Of a stretch of DNA of 64,000 nt, positions 1-11,081 are shown piece by piece. The stretch's first letter is position 1. Each line of letters begins with the position of its first letter. The notes beneath the pieces are model-generated. The model was not told where the DNA came from and did no database searches. It worked only from the letters and a program-made list of their open reading frames with translations. Source of the DNA: Balamuthia mandrillaris (lineage: Eukaryota > Discosea > Longamoebia > Balamuthiidae); the NCBI GenBank assembly GCA_031835245.1, contig JAVKOQ010000025.1, positions 278,501 through 342,500 on the forward strand, read 5' to 3'. The position numbers were made by a program, and so were the translations under genes.

Positions 1-505
1 ATCCGTAATGAAAGGCGGGATAAGGAAAGGAGGGGAGTTCGACTCACCTTTTGCCGGTTTTGAATTTAAACGGGAAGATACGGGCAAGTTGTAGTAGCTT
101 GGGGGAGATTTGAGGTGGCTCGTGAATGAGGGATTGGAGTGTTGAGCGGCGGAACAAAGTAGTTGTTGGCCTCAAATGGGGGCTTCGCGTGTGATGGCCT
201 TGACAGAGGTAGTGTGGGTGTTGTTGCTGCAGTCGCCGTGTACAACCGTTCCCACAAAAAAAATGCTTCAATATCCACCTACAAAAAAACCCAGAGCAGA
301 GAGGGGTTGCACTTCTTTTTGCTCTTGGTAGTGCAGCTCCTGCGGAGGTCGTTTTTTTGATTGCAGTAGCTTCGTGTGTGTTGCGTCAGTACAGTCTGTA
401 CTTTTTTTTTCTTTTGCTTGTGCCTGTGGAGAAGATGGCTTGACCGAATAAAAAAACAAAAGCCGAATAGAGCTCCCTTCTTTTTTTTATTTATATTGCC
501 CATGT
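1..505. other. No recognisable gene
   Basis: I see no convincing exon, RNA gene or repeat here. Short open frames exist on both strands, but none has a recognisable motif or a plausible splice structure. T-rich stretches around 345-490 resemble intron or UTR sequence of this genome. Confidence 0.4.
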
Positions 506-810
506 CTATTTGCCAGTGTCGGTCTCATCGGTCATCCGCACTTCCGCTGAAAATATCCATGACACAATGTCCCAAAACCAATATTCCGTTTGCGAGAGAC
601 GTTCTTTTCGATAGCGCAACGCCTTAATTGTCAAAAAAGAACCAGATCCAACACCGATGTTTAGAGAGCAGTCAATTTTGGGATGCCTGACGTGCGATTT
701 GCCGCCGCCTTTTAGATTGTTGGGATTGAACATTTCTTCTGGATGGAACTCTATTTGGGCGTTAGTGCAGGAAATCTCGCGGAGGGAAGCAACAATTTTG
801 GATGGCCATT
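506..810 (-). CDS. Possible exon of unknown gene
   Basis: On the minus strand a frame is open from a possible acceptor (TAATAG) near 811 down to a stop at 506. It contains a stretch reading PEEMFNPNNLKGGG and then NIGVGSGSFLTIKALRY. The second stretch loosely resembles a protein-kinase glycine loop, but no other kinase motif follows. Composition looks more protein-like than the neighbouring shadow frames, yet no start codon or upstream exon can be assigned. It may be a decayed gene fragment or chance. Confidence 0.2.
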
Positions 811-840
811 CTATTAATGAGGGGTGGTTGTTTTGTTAGA

Positions 841-864
841 GCGGTTCGAGGTTGACCGAACCGC
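841..864. repeat. Perfect 8-bp stem hairpin
   Basis: GCGGTTCG at 841-848 is the exact reverse complement of CGAACCGC at 857-864, with an 8-base loop. It contains GGTTCGA, which recalls a tRNA T-loop, but no cloverleaf can be drawn around it. Function unknown. Confidence 0.5.
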
Positions 865-1217
865 AGATCGAGTCCTTTCTTGTTTGACTGCGGCAACTCG
901 GGAGAAAACACGAACAAAAACAGAGAGGGTGAACAAGGCAGCACCTCATATTTGTCAGAGCTCAACCCCAGAATGATATATGTCATAGAAATTGAGCAGC
1001 CCAATAGTGTGCGGCGGTCTTCTTCCGCCCAATGCACAAGGAGGGAATTTCGAGCTAAAAACCAATCGAAAAAGGAGAAATTTAAGTAATTAATGGAATT
1101 GGATTGTAACCCCAATGGAATATCAAAGGGAGTTGGCCAATGGTATGAAAAAATATGGTGTGCACAAATCCTGCCCTACTTCAGCAAAAAAAAAGAATGC
1201 TAAGCAATATGGAGGGA
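865..1217. other. Intergenic, nothing recognised
   Basis: This is the 3' flank of the ureidoglycolate-lyase-like gene. I see no motif or repeat of note in it. Confidence 0.4.
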
Positions 1218-1835
1218 TTAGCTGAGGTCCAGCACCAAGGCCACATTGTCTCGGTCCAGGAAATCGACACACTCGCACTCGTGGCTGGCGGCTTGAGCGG
1301 TGTAGAAGCGGCCGTAGCCGTAGGGCGGCTGGTGCCACGTGTCCACGTTGATGGTCACCGAGCGCGAGCCATCAAACTTGAACAAGCGTAGGTCCTCCGC
1401 GCGAAGCTTCTCCGTCGGAATGTCCGAAGCGGCAAGAAGGAGCGCAAAGGGCTGTCCCTCCAAAGGGGCGAACAACTGCTCGCTGGTAGGGTGCTTATTC
1501 ACTTCCCTCGTAAGAAACTTCTCTTCCACCGCTTCTTCCTCCACGGCAAGGCCCGTTGTGTACTCGTCCGCTTTGATGCCGTTGTTCTTGGCACGGATGC
1601 TCTCCCCATCGCGACGCACGACGAACTCTCCGTGGGCTATTTCGGCTCCCTCCACCGTGGTGTAGACGTTCTCCCGCAGCTTGTTCATGTCGTGCACGAC
1701 ATAGCGGCCGTAGCGTTGGAACGACTCGGCATCAGGGTTATGAACGACCGGCACGTGAACCAGCTGGGCGCCTTGGAAGGCCTTGCGAGAGTGGTCAGCG
1801 TAGCCAGAGGGGTTGTTGTTGTTGTTGTTGTTCAT
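1218..1835 (-). CDS. Ureidoglycolate lyase-like protein (AllA/DAL3 family)
   Basis: Intronless gene of about 205 residues. The signature of the AllA cupin-type family is visible: a segment NKHPTSEQLFAPLEGQPF aligns with the family's ERHPxxxQxFxP(M/L)xG element. It is followed by a conserved VTINVDTWHQPP, equivalent to the GTWHHPL motif, and a closing VDFLDRDN segment. Family members split ureidoglycolate into glyoxylate and urea in purine breakdown. I take the start as the Met followed by a run of asparagines at 1835, in a purine-rich context. An in-frame Met at 1889 would add 18 basic residues. The N-terminal third is poorly conserved. Substrate is inferred from family only. No other purine-degradation gene is nearby. 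Confidence 0.75.
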   Translation of the reverse strand: MNNNNNNNPSGYADHSRKAFQGAQLVHVPVVHNPDAESFQRYGRYVVHDMNKLRENVYTTVEGAEIAHGEFVVRRDGESIRAKNNGIKADEYTTGLAVEEEAVEEKFLTREVNKHPTSEQLFAPLEGQPFALLLAASDIPTEKLRAEDLRLFKFDGSRSVTINVDTWHQPPYGYGRFYTAQAASHECECVDFLDRDNVALVLDLS

Positions 1836-2044
1836 TCTTCTATCAGCGCACTCTCTCTTTCTTTTCTCAAAGGGTGCTTCACGGGGCAAACAAAAAAATA
1901 GAAAGCAAAGGATTATTCAGATAACTGCCGAAATTATCAACCAACAAAACTTTAAAAGGTATGGAAACTCGAATAATCGATAAATTATCAAGAAAAAGTA
2001 CACGTAGTCGACAAAATTGCAACCCACGATCCAACAGGTTATAA

Positions 2045-2450
2045 TTACAACAGTAGCGATGAAAGAGTGGCGCCACAACCGCCATCCTCATTGCCATCCT
2101 CATTGGTGCCGTCTTCTTCTCCATCACTATTGCCATCAGCTGTCCCAGTGCTGCTGCCGCTGTCTATGCTGCCTTCAGGACAGAAAGTAATGGTATAGTC
2201 TCCTTCGTCAGAGCACGCATGTGTATTCTCGTCGTCCTTTGGAGAGAGAGAGAGAGTCAATGAATTGAACCAAGCAATTGATAACTTCAACTTACAATAG
2301 GCATCAGCACAATTATCCTCGTTTACAGACGGATCTCCTAGACAATACAAGTCATGGCATTCAGATTGTAGCCTCATCGGACCATTATATCCTGTTTCAC
2401 CGCCAACATCCACGCAGCACTATCGCGCAAAAGTACTGTGAGGGCAAGAG

Positions 2451-2494
<44 letters not shown>

Positions 2495-2952
2495 AGGTGC
2501 CACAGAGAACGCATGCCCTAGATAGAGTGAGAGAGAGAGAGAGAGAGAGAGAGGATCTACCTGGTAAGAGAAGCACTGGTCTCCAGGACAGCCTGGCGGA
2601 ATAACCGAAATATCATAAAAGTCTAAGTCGGAGAACCCTACACGCGCATACTCACCTAAGAAAAAGCACAGCCGCCCACAATAGATAAGAAACGTTTACC
2701 TGTATTGAAAGAAAACTCGGCCAAGGTAGCGCTTGCCTCTGTGCCATGCTGAAACTTGCCGCTGACTGGGCCGGCAGGAATGGTCCAAGTCCCCTCTCCG
2801 CCGTTCCCCTCCAAAGTGAAGAGCAGCTCCGTATTCCAGTAGATATCTCTAGAGGTGGCACATTCGTTCACAAGAGTTACGGCGCGACCCTGCGCCAGGT
2901 GGCAAAACAGGGGCAGAGCAACGAGAAGAGCCCACCACGAGAGTGCGTGCAT
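2045..2952 (-). CDS. Secreted thaumatin-like protein
   Basis: The first exon (2952 to about 2701) encodes a signal peptide (MHALSWWALLVALPLFCHLA) and then a thaumatin-like N-terminus (VTLVNECATSRDIYWN, GTWTIPAG). A second exon (about 2657 to 2562) carries LDFYDISVIPPGCPGDQC, the counterpart of the family's FYDVSLVDG element. A third exon holds a Cys-rich stretch ending near 2295. The final part has ACSDEGDYTITFCP, the thaumatin C-terminal pattern. It ends in an acidic Gly/Ser/Asp tail and a short hydrophobic end that could be a GPI signal. Introns 1 and 2 are clear, and intron 2 is full of (CT)n. The last junction is uncertain: a good donor lies at TATT/GTAAGT, but the obvious acceptor (CCAAAG) does not keep phase, while the unspliced frame stays open. 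Thaumatin-like proteins are best known from plants, fungi and animals, where some bind glucans. Function here is unknown. Confidence 0.75.
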
Positions 2953-3543
2953 GTTTGTTGGTTTCGTTTATTGTATTTTGCTTTTTATTTTTTGTTATTG
3001 AATTGTTATTGAATTAATTGCTTGGCGATTCGCAGCTTTTACTTTAGGCGAAAAGGCAATGGGCTACAGGTCTTCCCGCTAATAAACTGAGATGAAGACA
3101 ATCGACGCCGAGATACCTGCGGACCCTGGGTGAGGGCATAGCTCATTGCAAAAGAGTTGGCCGGTTGCAGACACCTATGTACGTTCTCCACTCAATACAC
3201 TGGGGGAAAAAAAAACAATCATATTCCAGAAGGAATGACCCAGTAGAGCGAGAAAGGCCAAGATCCTTTTTCATTGAGCACTCAAGCGAACTCAGGTCGT
3301 TTTGGAAGGAGTTTTTTTTTTGTTCAGCAAGGCTTCAAAACAACTCAGGATGTCAATGGGACCACAGAGCTTGCATTCCAGGAAGACCTGCCCCAAAGGA
3401 ACATGCAGGAGTGAGCCAGCGTTTCTGTCGACACGTTTTTTTGAACTTTTCATTGTGCGAAAATTTTCCTCGAAAAACTTTCACCAGTGAAAAAAAACCT
3501 TCAACAGGAAGCAGAGGAGAGAGAGCGGAGCAGAGTCGCAAGA
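2953..3543. other. Divergent upstream region (thaumatin-like / REV1)
   Basis: This is the region between two divergently oriented genes and presumably holds both promoters. I see no clear TATA box and no coding exon. The frame feeding into REV1 is open from about 3487 but has no earlier ATG. Confidence 0.4.
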
Positions 3544-6500
3544 ATGCAGCAACCCTGGGCCAGCCCAGAGTACGCCAATGCCTGCACCTTGGTGCCAGCA
3601 GCTGCCGTGACTGAGGAGGAGGCCCGAAGCGCCAAAGCTTCGAGCAGTGGTGGTGGCGTTGCACCGCCGCCTCCTCCCGAACCGAGATCCCGAGCGTGGC
3701 GCTCCTACATGGAAGCCAAGAAGGAGAAGCTGACGGAGCAGTTTAGGTTTGTCAAACAAAACGAAACTTTTTTTATAGTCTCCCTTGCTCTTCTTACTCT
3801 TTTTTGTGTTGGAAAAAAAAAACAGAAATGTGTCCTACTATGAAGAGACGGAAACTGCGGTGCATAGTTCTATCTTCAAAAACGTTGTCATTTGGGTCAA
3901 CGGATACACTACGGTGCACTTCTTCTCTTGTGCTTCGTCGTTGCTTTCTTCTCCGATGTTTTTTGTTTCTTGTTCTTTTATTAGCTTATTTTTTTTCTCC
4001 TAGTTATTCTTGTTCTTATGCTTCTTGTGCCTCTTCTTCTTTTTCTTCTTCTTGTGCTTCTTCTTCTGCTTCTTCTTCATCTTCTTTCTCTACTGTGTTT
4101 TCTTCTCCATTTTCTTCATTTTCCTTGTTCTTGTGGTCTTATTGCTGTTTCTTTTGCCTCTTGTATAGCCAAGTCTGCATGACTTGAGAAGAATGGTGGT
4201 TGCCAATGGTGGAAGCTTTGTTCAGTACTTCAATGGCACAGTTACCCACATTGTTGCCTGTAACCTTACTAATGCCAAACACGACCAATACAGGTACTCT
4301 CTTTCTTCTTCTCCTTCTCTCGTTCGAGCTTTTGTTGTTCTTCTTCATTTTCTTATTTTCTGCTCTTCCTCCTTCTGTATAGTGACTTAATCGTTTCTTT
4401 TTTCTAAACAGTAATCGCAAAGCAAAGGTGGTGAGACCTGAATGGCTAGTGGACAGCGTTCGTGAAGGCAAGCAATTGCCTTCCACCAATTATCTCTTGG
4501 AGAAACCGACTTCTTCCAGTTCTAAAACAACCGAGATGACTCGTGGTCATTCTAGCCACCAAGGAAGAACAGCAACCGATCCCAACTTTCTGGAATCGTA
4601 CTTCAAGTCCTCTCGCCTACACCATCTTTCCACGTGGAGATCACAGTTCGAGGAAGAACTGAAACAATACTTGCAATCGTTGGAACCTGAAGAAAAGGAA
4701 AAGGAGAGAAGGGATGAGGCTACAAAAAGGACTCATCTCATTGCCTTTGAAAAGAAAGAAGACATAAAGAAACTGATTAAAAATAGAAGTCCAGGAGAGG
4801 AAGAGGAAGAGGAAGAGGAAGAAGATTATGTGGATATGGAGGAAAGTGAGGAATTCGAGTCGACAATGCCAGTGCAACGCCGAAAGGAGAGTCCACCATC
4901 CCGAGTTATAATGCACGTTGATATGGTTTGTGTTTGTTTTCTCGCTCTTCAAGAGGCTGTTCCGCTAACATCTTCCATTCGGAATGGACATTTACAGGAT
5001 TGCTTTTTCGCATCTGTGGCCCTTCTCGATCGTCCTGAGTTTGTTTTTTTTTTTTTTGACTTCTGTTTCTCTTCGCTTCTTATCTAACAGGGCTTGTTTT
5101 TTTCAATCTTGTTGAACAGGTTGAAAGGTAAACCAATCGTGGTTTGCCACAGCGACTCTCCCAAAGGGACCAGTGACATAGCTTGCGCCTCCTACGAAGC
5201 GCGCAAATATGGCGTGAAGAATGGTATGTTGGTAGGAATGGCAAAGGAGCTGTGTCCACAATTGGTAGCCGTGCCGTACGACTTTGATAAGTATGAAAAG
5301 ATATCGAAGCAGATGTACAAAATATTCGCTCGCTATACGCGTCGCATCCAGGTGGTTAGCTGCGATGAGGCATTGCTTGACCTTAGCGACCATCCTGTTG
5401 ATCCTTGTGATGTTGCTCACAAACTTCGTAGGTTTGTGTGTTTGTTGGTTACTTCTCCTTCTTTCTTTCTCTATTCCGTGTTTCTTTTCCTGCATTGTTT
5501 TCTGATATTTTGATGTTGCTGTTACATCTAGCGATATATTTGCAGAAACAGGTTGCACAGCATCTGCTGGAATCGGTCACAACATCTTGCTGGCCAAACT
5601 AGCAACCCGCAAAGCCAAACCCAACGGACAATATTTGCTCTCTGCCGCAGAAGCTCCTCTTGTCTTGGCCACGTTGCCTGTTGCGTCTCTTCCCGGCATT
5701 GGCTGGAAGCTTCGTAAACGATTGAAAAATCTGAAGAGCAACGTTGAAAACTGCTCTGACATTCTTCGTGTGGACAAAGAGGAGCTTCATCAACAATTTG
5801 GGCAGAAACTTGGAGAGAAGATTTGGAACTATGCTCGAGGTATTGATGAACGTCCTTTACAGCTTAATAAGGTCTCGTTATTTCTCCTATGTTCTTTCTT
5901 TCTACTTGCCATGTTGTTTACTTACATTCAAATTCAGGTAAGGAAGTCAATGGGAGTGGATGTGAATTGGGGTATCCGGTTCACTCAAATGGAAGAAATG
6001 CGCAACTTCATGCTTGCTTTATCACAAGAGCTTTCCAACCGGTTGCAAAAAGCCTCCTTGAAAGGCCACAGTCTTGTCCTCAAGGTTTTATTGCTCTCTG
6101 TCGCCTTCTTTCGACTTTCTTCTTATCTTTCCTTTTTTCCAATCGAAAATATAAAGCTTAAGAAAAGAAAAGAAGATGCGCCAGAAGCTTACAAATATTT
6201 AGGACATGGCATCGTCGACTCTCTTAGTCGATCCACTTCTCTCTCCTCCTTCACCGACTCGCAGGCAATCATTTTCGAGGAGAGCTGGCGACTGTGGACT
6301 CAACTTAAAGTGGCAGTTGAGGACGTTCGCGGGGTTGGCATCCATATGCAACGTTTGAATAACAACAGCAACAATAGGAATGAAGCGAACCAAGAAAGGA
6401 AGAAGACAAGCAACGTTACCTTGTTTACAGCCTTCGAGAGGCAACGAAACAAACAACTCAACGCAGAATCGGAAAAACAGCACCAACAACCAAATCGAAC

Positions 6501-7331
6501 AGGAGAAAGAAACGAACAAAAAGCAGCGAAAGAAGTTGCATCGGTTGTTGTTGCTGCGAACAAGAAGAAAGCGACAACGCCAACGAAGCCGACAAGCACA
6601 AAAAGAGGAAGACGAAAACGCGACAACGAAGACACCATCACGCTTACTCAACGTTACCGCATCAACACAAACAAGAAGAAGGAAAAGCAACCTCTTCTTG
6701 TACCTCCGTTGGTAGCTGAAAACGAGAACGAGAAGGAAATAGAAGAAACGAAGAGAAGAAAAACTACAACCACTAATGCTGTTGTGCCGTTACATTTGGA
6801 ACCGGTGGAAAAGATGCTCTCACTGTTAAATGTTGGCGAGGAAAAGGGTATTGGTGAACGACTTTCCTTTGGACAGTATGCGCAAACCTTTCGGCATTGG
6901 ATAGGCGAAAAGGCACCGATGCTGGTTTGTATCTTTCATTCCTCTTTTTTTTATTATTTCTGACTTGTGTATCTCTCAACAACAGGAACAGGAAAGCGAG
7001 GAGTTAACAGAAATATTGGTGGGGTACATTCACCGCTGCCTTGAAGATAAACTATTGGAAGACGCACATGCTGTGCTGCTTACTCTTTGCCTGTAACTAT
7101 TTTTTCTTTGTTTATTCATTTATTTATTTATTTTTTGCCCATTTCGCTAACATTATTTCGCTCTGTTGTTACAAAAGGGAGGCCAAGCGAACCACGTCCA
7201 TTCAACCCCTGTTCGACGCGGTTTTAAGGGAGGCCACAAGCCTCCTCCGTCAGCATTACCGGCGACCAGGCCTCCGCTTCCCCTTCTCTCCCTTCTTCAG
7301 CACGAACCAAGGAACCAGCCACCCAACGTGA
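3544..7331 (+). CDS. REV1: REV1 translesion DNA polymerase (deoxycytidyl transferase)
   Basis: Eleven exons join in phase (3544-3746, 3826-3913, 4169-4293, 4412-4925, 4998-5038, 5120-5431, 5532-5871, 5938-6084, 6157-6924, 6986-7092, 7178-7331) to about 932 residues. A BRCT domain (about 85-170) shows IWVNGYTTPSLHDLRRMV and VVRPEWLVDSV. The REV1-type linker PNFLESYFKSSRLHHLS follows. The Y-family core has MHVDMDCFFASV (about 307) and SCDEALLDLSD (about 403), which supply the catalytic acidic residues, then TGCTASAGIGHNILLAKLA. A basic, Asn/Lys-rich linker precedes a helical C-terminal domain (about 800-890) like the REV1 domain that recruits other translesion polymerases. A C-terminal RTTSIQPLF resembles a weak PCNA-binding box. 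REV1 inserts dCMP opposite abasic sites and scaffolds lesion bypass in the nucleus. The complete domain order makes the call strong. The first ATG in frame is taken as the start. Confidence 0.95.
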
Positions 7332-7403
7332 CCGCGTCCATTATGAAGATCTTCTTCTCTTCTCTCGCCACGTTTCTTCCGAAATTCCTTTTTGTCTTTT
7401 ATT

Positions 7404-8784
7404 GAGTGAAAATGGGCATGATTGGGTGGTTAACGTCTGGCTGGATTGTTTTCGCGGAGAATAAAATCATTTCCTGGATAAGGCTATCCTCAAATTGAAA
7501 ATAACTCCCTGCAAGGAGGACTTCATAGCTGGCAAGTAAAAGATAAAAAACTAGAGAGGATGTAGTTGGTTTTTGCCCCCAAAAAAAGGTGTATATAGAA
7601 GAATGTGGATTAAAGAGTTAAAAAAAATATTCATTGTTTTTTGAAGTTTTGAAGTGAAACAAACATAACACAAGTTTAAAAGTCCTCATACTGCTCATAT
7701 CTGCGCTTTCTTGTATTTTCTAAATATCTTCTTTTTGCTTCTTTTCTTTTATTTTCTCTCTCAATCGCGTTTTCTTTTCTTTCTCGCATTTGAGCACGAT
7801 AATATTGGCGCTCATCAACTGCTAACGGGTGGGCAGAAAGTAGATGCTCATTGGTAAGAAGGATGAGAAGATCAATGTTAGCATCAAACTTGTTGTGGTC
7901 ATAGGGATAGGGCTTGCGTAGAAAGGCCCAAAGCTTGTACATTCGTCCAAAAAAGCATTCTATAGGCACCCGAAGCTTTGCTAGCTCTCTGTTTTGAAAA
8001 CGTTCTGCTGCTGTCCTCACCTGAGATTGTTTTTTGATAGTTATTCTTCGAAAACCAGGAGTATCTTGAGCTGGGCCAACATAACCTTTGTCAAACAATG
8101 CACTCCAGCTTGTTTCCGTATTACCATCAACACGGTGGATCATGGCAGTCTCTTGGGCACTTTTGGTAAGGTATGGGATGTAGGCCGAGTAGTGCTCTTT
8201 GAGAATGGAGTAGTCATGTCGGGCTCCAGGTGCTCCAGGAAAGGAGAACAGAGCAAAGTGAGGAGGAGAGGCCATCACCGCAACTTCCTTCTTCAACGCA
8301 TAGATTCTGTTCTTTCCATCAAAGTAGTGTTTGCCTTCCTCAAACCGAGAGTTGTTTGGACGAAAGACTTCCACACTGGTAGAGTCAACGAGGAGGGCAA
8401 TGTGAGCGTATTGGGAGAGCGTTTCATCCTCGTCCATCAAAGGGATTGGTCGGCGACGATTGCCTTGCCACCATCTGTCCTCAAGCACCTCCAAAAGGAT
8501 GGGCCGGATCCTGTTTATCGCAGCTTCCACGGTGGTTTGTTTTGTCTCTTCGCTTTGTTCGTTCGCTGCGGAAAACGGGCGTAACAGTGAACAACCGCGA
8601 AGTAGTTACGTTTGCCACCGGAAATATTACATTTCGGATTATCTTATTTGGCTCCATAGAAAAAGTAAATCACATTTGACGTCATCATCCCGTTCGGAGG
8701 ATTAAGGAAACCTGGATATGATTTTATTCTCCACGAAAACAATGCAGCCACACGTTACCCACCCAATCATGCCCATTTTCACTC
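7404..8784. mobile_element. Harbinger-type (PIF/ISL2EU-like) DNA transposon
   Basis: The ends form terminal inverted repeats of about 70 bp with a few mismatches. The left end starts GAGTGAAAATGGGCATGATT at 7404 and the right end is its reverse complement, finishing at 8784. ATT flanks both ends (7401-7403 and 8785-8787), consistent with a 3-bp target duplication. The element is about 1.38 kb and carries one DDE transposase frame on the minus strand. It inserted just downstream of the REV1 stop, probably within or near its 3' UTR. No second (Myb-like) gene is present. Confidence 0.85.
7676..8530 (-). CDS. DDE transposase (DDE_Tnp_4 / HARBI1-like), probably incomplete
   Basis: The frame of about 284 residues contains the three catalytic acidic positions of the superfamily. 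The first Asp is in ALLVDSTSVEVFRP, the second in PGARHDYSIL, and the Glu in RVPIECFFGRMYKLWAF. The C-terminus is basic and coiled (RERKENAIERENKRKEAKRR). The listed 5' end is a GTG inside a frame that stays open to about 8605 without an ATG, next to a possible acceptor (CCGCAG). A separate ATG-starting frame overlaps it in another register. The helix-turn-helix N-terminus expected for the family was not found, so the copy is probably decayed or has an unrecognised first exon. It lies inside the terminal repeats of the element above. Confidence 0.8.
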   Translation of the reverse strand: MEAAINRIRPILLEVLEDRWWQGNRRRPIPLMDEDETLSQYAHIALLVDSTSVEVFRPNNSRFEEGKHYFDGKNRIYALKKEVAVMASPPHFALFSFPGAPGARHDYSILKEHYSAYIPYLTKSAQETAMIHRVDGNTETSWSALFDKGYVGPAQDTPGFRRITIKKQSQVRTAAERFQNRELAKLRVPIECFFGRMYKLWAFLRKPYPYDHNKFDANIDLLILLTNEHLLSAHPLAVDERQYYRAQMRERKENAIERENKRKEAKRRYLENTRKRRYEQYEDF

Positions 8785-9409
8785 ATTATTATTTTTTTAA
8801 TTATTATTTGGGTTGAATTGATCTGAGTGTTGCTTTTATGGCAAATCGCCGGATAAAAAGGGGTGCACCCTTCAATTGTGGGTTGTTTAAATTTATTTTT
8901 TTAGTTGAATAGAAATCCGGTCATATTGCTGTCACCGCCGCCGCCGCCGCCGCCGCCGCCACGGGAAAAACAATCGGACAACGGCAGAGGAGCACATCCG
9001 TGTTTCCCCCTCTTGGCTTCTTTCATTTGTCACACTTGTCTTGCTGTGCCCCGTTTGAGTTTAGGTATCACAACACCTCCTTCGCGCTATCTCTCTCTGC
9101 TACCACTTTTTTTTAAAAAAAACTCCTGCTGCTGTCACCTTCCCCCCCCCTATCGTGGTTTTTTTTTTTCCAAGTGTGTGTGTGTGTGGTTTTTTTTTTT
9201 TAATTTATGGTTTTATTCTTTTTTCTTTGGCTTTGACAGTTCTTTTTCTTCTTGCAAACCTTTTTTCTTTAAAATAACCAATCTTCAAGAGAGAGACCTC
9301 CTCCCCTCCCCCCCTTGAAAGCGCCCCACCCACAGCTATACACACACACACACACAACAACAACAACAGCACCACAGCTGACACGCACACACACACAGAA
9401 CCAAAAAAG
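8785..9409. other. Upstream region of the SLC35B2-like gene
   Basis: No coding exon is visible. The stretch holds a (CCG)n run around 8935-8960, T-rich tracts, short (TG)n and (AC)n runs and a (CAA)n run near 9357. The ACA-rich segment just before the ATG is probably 5' UTR. Confidence 0.5.
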
Positions 9410-10972
9410 ATGTTGGAAAACGCGAACCTGCGGTTGATATTCTGCGTGGCGGGGCTCTTTGGCTCCTTCCTGCTCTACGGCGTGGCGCAGGAGCGCATCA
9501 TGACGCAGCCCTACGGCGAGGACCCTGAGACCGGCAAGGAGCTCATGTTCACCTCCTCCGCCTTCCTGGTCTTCATCAACCGCATCGTCTGCGTGGTGGC
9601 CGCTGCCGGCATTTTGCTCTACAAGGGGGAGAAGCTGAACAACCAGGCGCCCCTCACCAACTACTTTGCCATCTCCATGTCCAACGTGTTGGCCACCTAC
9701 TGTCAGTATGAGGCCCTAAAGTCCATCAGTTTCCCTACCCAAACGTTGGGCAAGTGTGGCAAAATCATTCCTGTCATGATCACCGGTGCGTTCATCTTTT
9801 GTTTTTGACATTGTTGTTGTTGTTGTTAATGATGAGGCTAATTATATTCTTTTTTTTCCAACACAAAGGAACCTTTCTGCTGAAGAAGAAGTATGGAGCA
9901 AGTGACTATCTTGAGGCGTTGGGTATCACCACTGGTTGCATGATTTTCTTGCTCACTGGAGTACGTTTTTTTTTGGCTTGATTCCGTTTAGCGAAACCCT
10001 CTTTTAACTCTCTTTTCTTCTCTTGCTTCCCTCTTCTCTCTCGTTCTTCTTCTTCTTCTTCTGCTTCTTCTTCGCTCTCTCTTTTATGAAACAGGACATC
10101 AGTGGAGGAAATGACAAGACGGACACCCCTTGGGGACTGTTCCTCATGGCTGGCTATCTGTTCAGCGACAGCTTTACCTCTGTCATCCAAGGTACTTTAT
10201 TCTTCTTTGTCCCTATTTCTTTTTCTGTTTCGTACTTGTCTTCTCCCCTCCCTTGGTCTTTCTCCTGTATCTCTGTTGCTAGTTTCCTCTTCCTCTTTTC
10301 TCTTCTCGTAGTTGCTGATGTCCATTCTACAAACAGAAAAACTGTTCAAGGATTTCTCTGTGTCAACATGGAGTCAAATGCTTTGGGATAACATCTGCTC
10401 TGCTGTCATCAGTATGATTGGTTCGTTCGCCTTCTCTTTCTCCTTTCTTCGCTTGTCCTCAAAAACTTTTGCTCATTCTTCATGATCACCTTCCCAAAAC
10501 AACAGCTCTCCTTCTCAGCGGCACCTTCTTCTCTGCCTTTCAGTTCGCGATGACCTACCCTCAACTTATGTTCGACGCCCTGCTGCTCTCTTTCTTCGCC
10601 TTCACCGGAAAGGCCGCCATCTACTACACTATCAAGGAGTTTGGCTCCCTGATCTTCTCCATCGTGATGACCACCCGCCAGTTTGCCAGCATGGTCCTCT
10701 CCAGCCTCATCTTCTTGCATCCCTTGACGATGTACCAATGGCTGGGCGCCCTTATCGTCTTTGGCATCATCTATTACAAGACCGTCAACAAGAAGAGAGG
10801 AGGCCATGGGCACGGACACGGATCAGCCAAACCTTCCTCCTCTTCTTCATCGGGAATGAAGGCCGTGGTGGGCGATGACGAGGAGGCGAGGATGAAGGCA
10901 AAGGGCCGGGAGGAGGACTTGCAGTCGGTGCTTGTGGATCCTGTTGGCAAGGAGAGCAAAGGCTCTTTCTAA
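9410..10972 (+). CDS. SLC35B2: PAPS transporter-like nucleotide-sugar transporter (SLC35B2/B3 family)
   Basis: Five exons (9410-9785, 9869-9960, 10095-10191, 10337-10420, 10506-10972) join in phase to 371 residues. The protein has about ten hydrophobic segments. Family motifs are visible: GVAQERIMT near the N-terminus, SNVLATYCQYEALKSISFPT, KIIPVM, GYLFSDSFTSVIQ and KEFGSLIFSIVMTTRQFAS. These match the Golgi transporters that import 3'-phosphoadenosine 5'-phosphosulfate for sulfation. The related SLC35B1 subfamily shares part of the fold, so exact substrate is inference. The C-terminal tail is hydrophilic with HGHGHG, a serine run and an acidic end lacking a KKxx motif. The gene is tail to tail with NHP2, 110 bases away. 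Confidence 0.88.
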
Positions 10973-11081
10973 AAAAAACATAAACACACAAAACGATCTC
11001 CATTAACTCTTTTTTTTTTTCCAACAAGAACAAAACTTTTTTTGGGTGATGACGAAGAAGAGAAGCAAAGATGATTGTTAT

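Noticed and set aside
841-864. tRNA-like GGTTCGA element
   Set aside because: It is a simple hairpin; no acceptor stem, D arm or anticodon arm can be built around it.
7166-7405. Alternative plus-strand frame over the last REV1 exon
   Set aside because: The phase demanded by the preceding REV1 exon selects the other frame, which ends at 7331.
9786-9868. AATGATGA in SLC35B2 intron 1 as another snoRNA C box
   Set aside because: No D box or terminal pairing follows before the acceptor, and the intron is only 83 bases.
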